Assembly: GCA_009667805.1 (NCBI GenBank)
Contig: CM019064.1
Coordinates: forward strand, 111,264,328 to 111,328,327
Direction: 5' to 3'
DNA: 64,000 bases
Source of the DNA: Leptobrachium leishanense
Lineage: Eukaryota; Chordata; Amphibia; Anura; Megophryidae
Shown here: positions 59,593 to 64,000 of the stretch, piece by piece
How the letters are laid out: every line of letters begins with the position of its first letter
How positions within the stretch are numbered: the stretch's first letter is position 1
Notes under the pieces: model-generated
What the model was told of the DNA's origin: nothing
Seen by the model: the letters and a program-made list of their open reading frames with translations, nothing else
Database searches by the model: none
Position numbers and translations under genes: made by a program

Positions 59593-60650
59593 GTATTTAA
59601 AGACCATCATAACATGACTTTATATTTTAAGAGTGTTGTTTCTCGTATATTCAGAGGCCTTTCCCATAGAATAATATGAGGTCATTATATACTATTGGTT
59701 GAAACATCTGAAACATCACTATCAAACAAGTGTCTCTGATGTTGTCTTTCTTTTAAACATACACTTTTTTTATGTCAACACATTCTCACATCATCTATGT
59801 CACCAGTCTCACTGTCATCAAGGACAAGTGATCAACATAAACTCCTGTTTCAAGAGTTATGCACATGACAGATGTAGATATGGCAGCAATGTGACTTAAA
59901 TGTTAACAGGGTGTCCAAGATCACATTGAAATCGTGAGAAGGTGTTTGGCTTATATAATGTTTCCTTTATGTCTCTAGTGGGTCCATGGCATCATTTAAG
60001 ATGGGAAAAAAATGGTATCCTGTAGCGAACTTAATTTTTTAGTATAATGGATGCCTGAGTAACTAACGCAGTGTAAAACTCTGCACTTTGTCTCGTCATG
60101 TTAAGAACCTGAGTGCCAGCAAAGAAAACAAATGTACCTAATACACTTTTCTGCATGAATGAACATGTAGAAGAATAATAAAGTGCCCGCGGTATTTAGT
60201 TTTTACAATAAGTATAGTACACAACTAAAATTTATCATTCATGTGTTATTAATGTTATTTACAGCAAACAATCGTCTACTGTACTACATATAAATAAAGT
60301 CTACTTTTCGGCTTAAATGTGTATCTTCACTCATAGAGAGGAGTCTGCCCTACAGCTTACTACAAGTATCAGAAATATCATCATCTAGAACAGTAGTGAG
60401 GTTTGCAGTATTAATTTTGTACAGGATTGCAGCTCAAAGATACGGTTACACCCAGAAAAAACACTGTTCTACCTTAAAAAAGGATACGCTAGGCACTGTC
60501 ACCATTCAGCATTATGTGAGTGGTCCCAATGAATTGAGCATCCTCACCCTTCTCTGCTCTGGGGGAATTTTGAAGGACTGATTTAGCCTCCCTGTTGTGG
60601 GGAAATAGTCTCACCCAAAATCTGATTTCAGCAAACGCTGATCTCGGATT

Positions 60651-61448
60651 TGTCACGGAAAGCGTGGTACTCCCACTGAGTACCTCTGTCAGAGTATAGC
60701 TTCCTCCCTGCAGGAACCAGAATTCCAGAGTCCTCAGCCCAAGCCTACCTAATTATTGGACAGAACGAATATATTAGGACTGGAGCACAACCTCCCAAAA
60801 TAATAAAAATTTACCCCAAACATTAGACAACACCAATGTCAAGGTAGAAACACAAGCTGATATATTGAACCAACACACTTACAGTTATATTATTTCAGGG
60901 ACAATCCTTCTTCATGAATAAACAAAGATAAGATCAACAATTAACCATTAACAAGACAAGTAATAGGCAGATTAAAACTGGGAAGGAGTTTAATCATTTA
61001 GGAAATTAACATGATCACTAGGCAACTCTTATCTTACTCTGGCTGCCAGAGAATTGCCCCACCCTGCCTCTTCAGTATACAACCCGGAATGTACACAATA
61101 AATCTTGATTAACTGGTGAAAATATCATAGTCCTGGAACCAAATGTACACACTTCGGTAGAAACCGGGCAGATGAATAAAAGTGTCCCAAATATAGTTCC
61201 AAGAGTCTGGTATCTAGAAGCTGCTTGACCACGCTTCCCCCAGTGCGAGAGTCTGGCAATCGCTGCACTCAGCCCCAGTACCGCCAGTCCCCTGCCCTGG
61301 TCAGCCCCGTCACACATAAATCAGGGTTTTCCTGGTGAATCTCGACGGCAGACCCCAGAGAGCATCTTAGCCCTACTGTCTATACTGTAAGAAGGAGGCT
61401 AGATCACAGACTCCTCCAAGAGCCCCAGTGACGGCTGAGTTTGTCGCA
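60651..61448. mobile_element. Possible solo-LTR-like element
   Basis: It starts TGTCACGGAAAG and may end TTTGTCGCA, with GGATT on both sides (60646-60650, 61449-61453). The start resembles 52549. The right end is not the expected inverted CCGTGACA, so the border is uncertain. Confidence 0.3.
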
Positions 61449-61630
61449 GGATTCCTTAATATTAGGATCCTTTTTTGCAGAAGCGGGACTCTGTCCACTC
61501 CAGTCAATAGCTCTCAATATGATCATTGACACGATTAGCGTCCTTCCAGACGTAGGTAAAACCTCACCAATGAAGAGCTAGTACAGTAGTTAGTTAAGGG
61601 AATGTGAAGAAGAGGGAACAGGCACCTTAA

Positions 61631-62057
61631 GGCTGGGGTCAGACCAGCGCACTTTTAACGTGCGTTCTGGCGCACATAATTACGGCCGCACTAGCAGCAG
61701 ATGACGGGCAATGACGGCCAATATACGATGTACGGCCGCACAAAAGTCCGGCCGTGCAACGCAAGTGGAATTTGAACGCATTTTACTGAGAACGCTGAAC
61801 CGCTAGTACTGACGTAATGAGTGCGCAGCTGCGGCATAGCGGCGTGTTTGCGTGATTAGGAGATGTCAGACACTGCTAATGTCCAGCCTACATAACGTCC
61901 AGATGCAAAAAGAGTTTTATTGACGATCCGTACAAAATCACGCCCGAAAATGCTCGTCGTCTGACCGTTTTTGCACATTCCGTCAAAAAACACGTCAATG
62001 CGTTCGGACGCACTTTTTCACGTTCGCGGGGAAAAATGCTTTCGTCTGACCCTAGCC
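61631..62057. mobile_element. Harbinger-like MITE, TAA TSD, copy 3
   Basis: The ends GGCTGGGGTCAGAC and GTCTGACCCTAGCC are inverted, with TAA on both sides (61628-61630, 62058-62060). It is very similar to 26181-26599. Confidence 0.9.
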
Positions 62058-62848
62058 TAAATGGTCCTGGGTAGAGAGTGTCTTTTGAAGTATTCAGTAA
62101 AATTGACACCAGAATTCATATAATAGCAATGTATAACATATATTAAAACATACAATGAATTTACTTTCAGAAACTTCCTTTACCTGTTTTTGTATTTTAG
62201 ATTTGTGTCACTGTTTTCTGAAAATTATCCTTGTCACTTATTACTTCTACGTTCATGTCACGTATAATGTTATAAATAGTTTTACTCACCTGTTGGGATT
62301 GTGCAAGAGATTAAATAGATGGGGAGGGATAATCATGCAAATCGGGTCACGACAAGTGCCCCCAATAAAATAAGACTTTAGCAAGGTTTAAGGTAGAGGC
62401 ACTTTGATGTTTTCTTTTAAAGAAATTAAGATGAATGGTTTAAGAAATTAATTAACTAATGGAATGATAGACATTTCAGTAAGCTTTTATAGAAACCTAA
62501 AATCCAGACAGTTGTAATCTTAATTTTAATCATATTTGCACAATGATTTTGTATGTTACTCTTTAGTTAACTTGTTTTTTTTATATATATATACATGTTC
62601 TTACCATTTTGAAATCTACTAGTTTATGACTATATCTAAATCAATTTGGTATATTTAATCAAGCAATTTTCTAATTTAGCATACTTTTCCTATTTAAAAG
62701 AAGAATTTGCAGACTTTCCCAACCTTGCTAAACACCTGGGAGCTGCCATGGAAGCAGCTTGTGAAAAGCAGGAGTTGGAGAAATGACTTGGAAGTAAAGC
62801 ATATGCATATCTTTTGGGTTCTATTCTGGATGAGCAACCAAAGACATA

Positions 62849-63741
62849 GGGCTAAATTACAATCTTCGCACAAATGTTTGCGCCAGCGCAAAAACCCATT
62901 AACGCAAGGGGTAAAACCCTTTGCGCCGAATGCCGTATTCAATAGTCAGCAAACAAACGCACGTAATCTTCTACCGCGGGTGATCCTGCACGAACCCTTT
63001 GCGAGCGTACTGTACTGCACACGTCCTATACTTAACATTGTGAGCGCAAACGTGAATGTGCGCTGGTATGCGGATGGTATTACAATCTATGCGCAGGATT
63101 TAACGCATAGCCTTTGCGCGCATAATTTTAGCAACTCCTAAAAGCTGGTGTTAATGGCAAATCTGAACAACCTGGCCAAACCCAAATACACCAGCCCAAA
63201 AAAAAATGCAGCAAAGTATAGTTACACATTCTACTCATATCAAACCAATAAAACGGAGAAGTTGTGTGTGCAATTATTATTGCTGCAGCATATATGCTCT
63301 GTTTGACTTTGGCAAGCGCCATTTCTTAATGTGAGATAATTGTGGTTCTTAATTCTGATTGGCTGAAAAAAAAAAAACCAGTGCGCACACTGATTTCTGC
63401 GTACAACGGTACTGTGCGAGCATTTGTGCGTGTCCGGTTTACGCGCATTATTGCTCGACGGATGAAAAAACGCACGAGGATTGTAATTCCAGCGGTGATT
63501 TCTTAACGTGAGATAATTGTGGTTCTTAATTCTGATTGGCTGAGAAAAAAAACAGTGCGCACACTGATTTCTGCGTACAACGGTACTTTGCGAGCATTTG
63601 TGCGTGTCCGGTTTACGCGCATTATTGCTCGACGGATGAAAAAACGCACGAGGATTGTAATTCCAGCGTTGAAATGCGCGTGCAAACGTTTAAAGCTTGG
63701 CGCAAAATTTCACGCTTTGCGCGAAGATTGTAATTTAGCCT
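62849..63741. mobile_element. MITE with ATA flanks, complete copy
   Basis: GGGCTAAATTACAATCTTCG and its inverse end at 63741 enclose 893 bp. ATA lies at 62846-62848 and 63742-63744. It contains a tandem duplication (63321-63668). Family member at 846-1519. Confidence 0.8.
63321..63668. repeat. 177-bp tandem duplication inside MITE
   Basis: Copies begin at 63321 and 63498 (ATTTCTTAA...GAGATAATTG) and end at CCAGCG. Identity is very high; the A-run length and a few bases differ. The sister element at 846 has a single copy. Confidence 0.92.
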
Positions 63742-63763
63742 ATAATGTGGCACAAGTATTTAT

Positions 63764-63974
63764 TTATTTTTTTTGGAGAAAGTATTTTACCAGGAAAGAT
63801 ACATTGAGATTTCTCTTGTTTCCTAGTATGTCTCCTAGGTGGCAAGTATGTACAGTTGGGTGTCTTGCCCTAGGACACTTACTGGAGAGGTGCTCTTGCT
63901 GGGATTCAAACCTGTGTCTCCACAGTCTCCACGGTTATAGAGCAGTGATGTAATCTCTATTCCACCCAGCCGGT
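63764..63974 (-). mobile_element. tRNA-headed SINE, copy 3
   Basis: On the minus strand: CCGGCTGGGTGGAATAGAG head, degenerate B box GGTTTGAATCCC, GGGCAAGACACCC middle, AATCTCAATGTATC tail. It starts 22 bp after the MITE 62849-63741. Confidence 0.7.
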
Positions 63975-64000
63975 ACATGTGTGACACCTTATTACCATGT

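Larger units (their letters stand above)
51544..64000 (-). other. ANOS1 upstream intron, partial (over 12.4 kb)
   Basis: No exon was found. 51544-52298, 53640-54060, 54895-57200, 57800-59180, 59600-60640 and 62060-62848 hold no recognisable gene. 56066-56125 and 57735-57790 contain degenerate TTAGGG-like words. 56130-57000 may be an unidentified repeat. Confidence 0.65.

Noticed and set aside
62694..62942. Missing upstream ANOS1 exon
   Set aside because: Cysteines occur on the minus strand but the order does not match the N-terminal cysteine box, and no splice borders fit.

Overview
This window is intronic-scale vertebrate DNA. It holds one recognisable cellular gene, part of ANOS1 (KAL1, anosmin-1), on the minus strand, split into seven short coding exons across about 50 kb (51543 down to 1986). 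Every exon has AG/GT splice borders, the reading phases join cleanly, and the joined product is about 364 residues. It runs from the end of the N-terminal cysteine-rich region, through the four-disulfide WAP domain and two complete fibronectin type III (FN3) domains, into the start of the third. The first exon(s) lie to the right of the window and the last FN3 exons lie to the left. No other host gene, tRNA or rRNA gene was found.

The organism is most likely an amphibian, probably a frog (inference). The protein is close to tetrapod anosmin-1, the introns are 0.4-20 kb, and the repeats are a mix typical of anurans: Tx1/L1-like and L2-like LINEs, many hAT, Harbinger-like and TTAA-type DNA transposons, tRNA-headed SINEs, and hammerhead-ribozyme-bearing retroelement fragments. 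The species cannot be named from the sequence.

Layout, left to right. 0-6 kb: a TTAA-flanked MITE with hairpins, an L2-like tail ending about 15 bp from an exon donor, a 63-bp-arm foldback, a hammerhead-like motif, a SINE and three exons (FN3-3 start and FN3-2). 6-25.9 kb: a 20-kb intron with a 5'-truncated Tx1/L1 LINE, an internally deleted L1-like insertion nested in a MITE, a Mutator-like foldback, a 1.9-kb hAT element filled by a minisatellite, an intact hammerhead ribozyme at 22201-22250 heading a three-copy repeat family, and several hAT/TTAA MITEs. 26-38.8 kb: the exon for the second half of FN3-1, Harbinger-like MITEs, a 1-kb inverted repeat whose one arm carries a MITE and the other the empty site, and a 3.3-kb hAT element with a broken BED-finger gene. 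38.8-51.5 kb: the FN3-1, WAP and cysteine-rich exons plus a hAT MITE containing a SINE-derived tandem array. 51.5-64 kb: the upstream intron, with a solo-LTR-like element nested in a hAT element, an L2-like LINE fragment, further MITEs and a third SINE.

The most interesting material is the hammerhead ribozyme family (one canonical copy, several decayed relatives). Also notable is the repeated finding that tandem arrays sit inside hAT-type elements whose borders can be set to the base by 8-bp target-site duplications. No search or folding program was run; family names rest on reading motifs, termini and duplications by eye.
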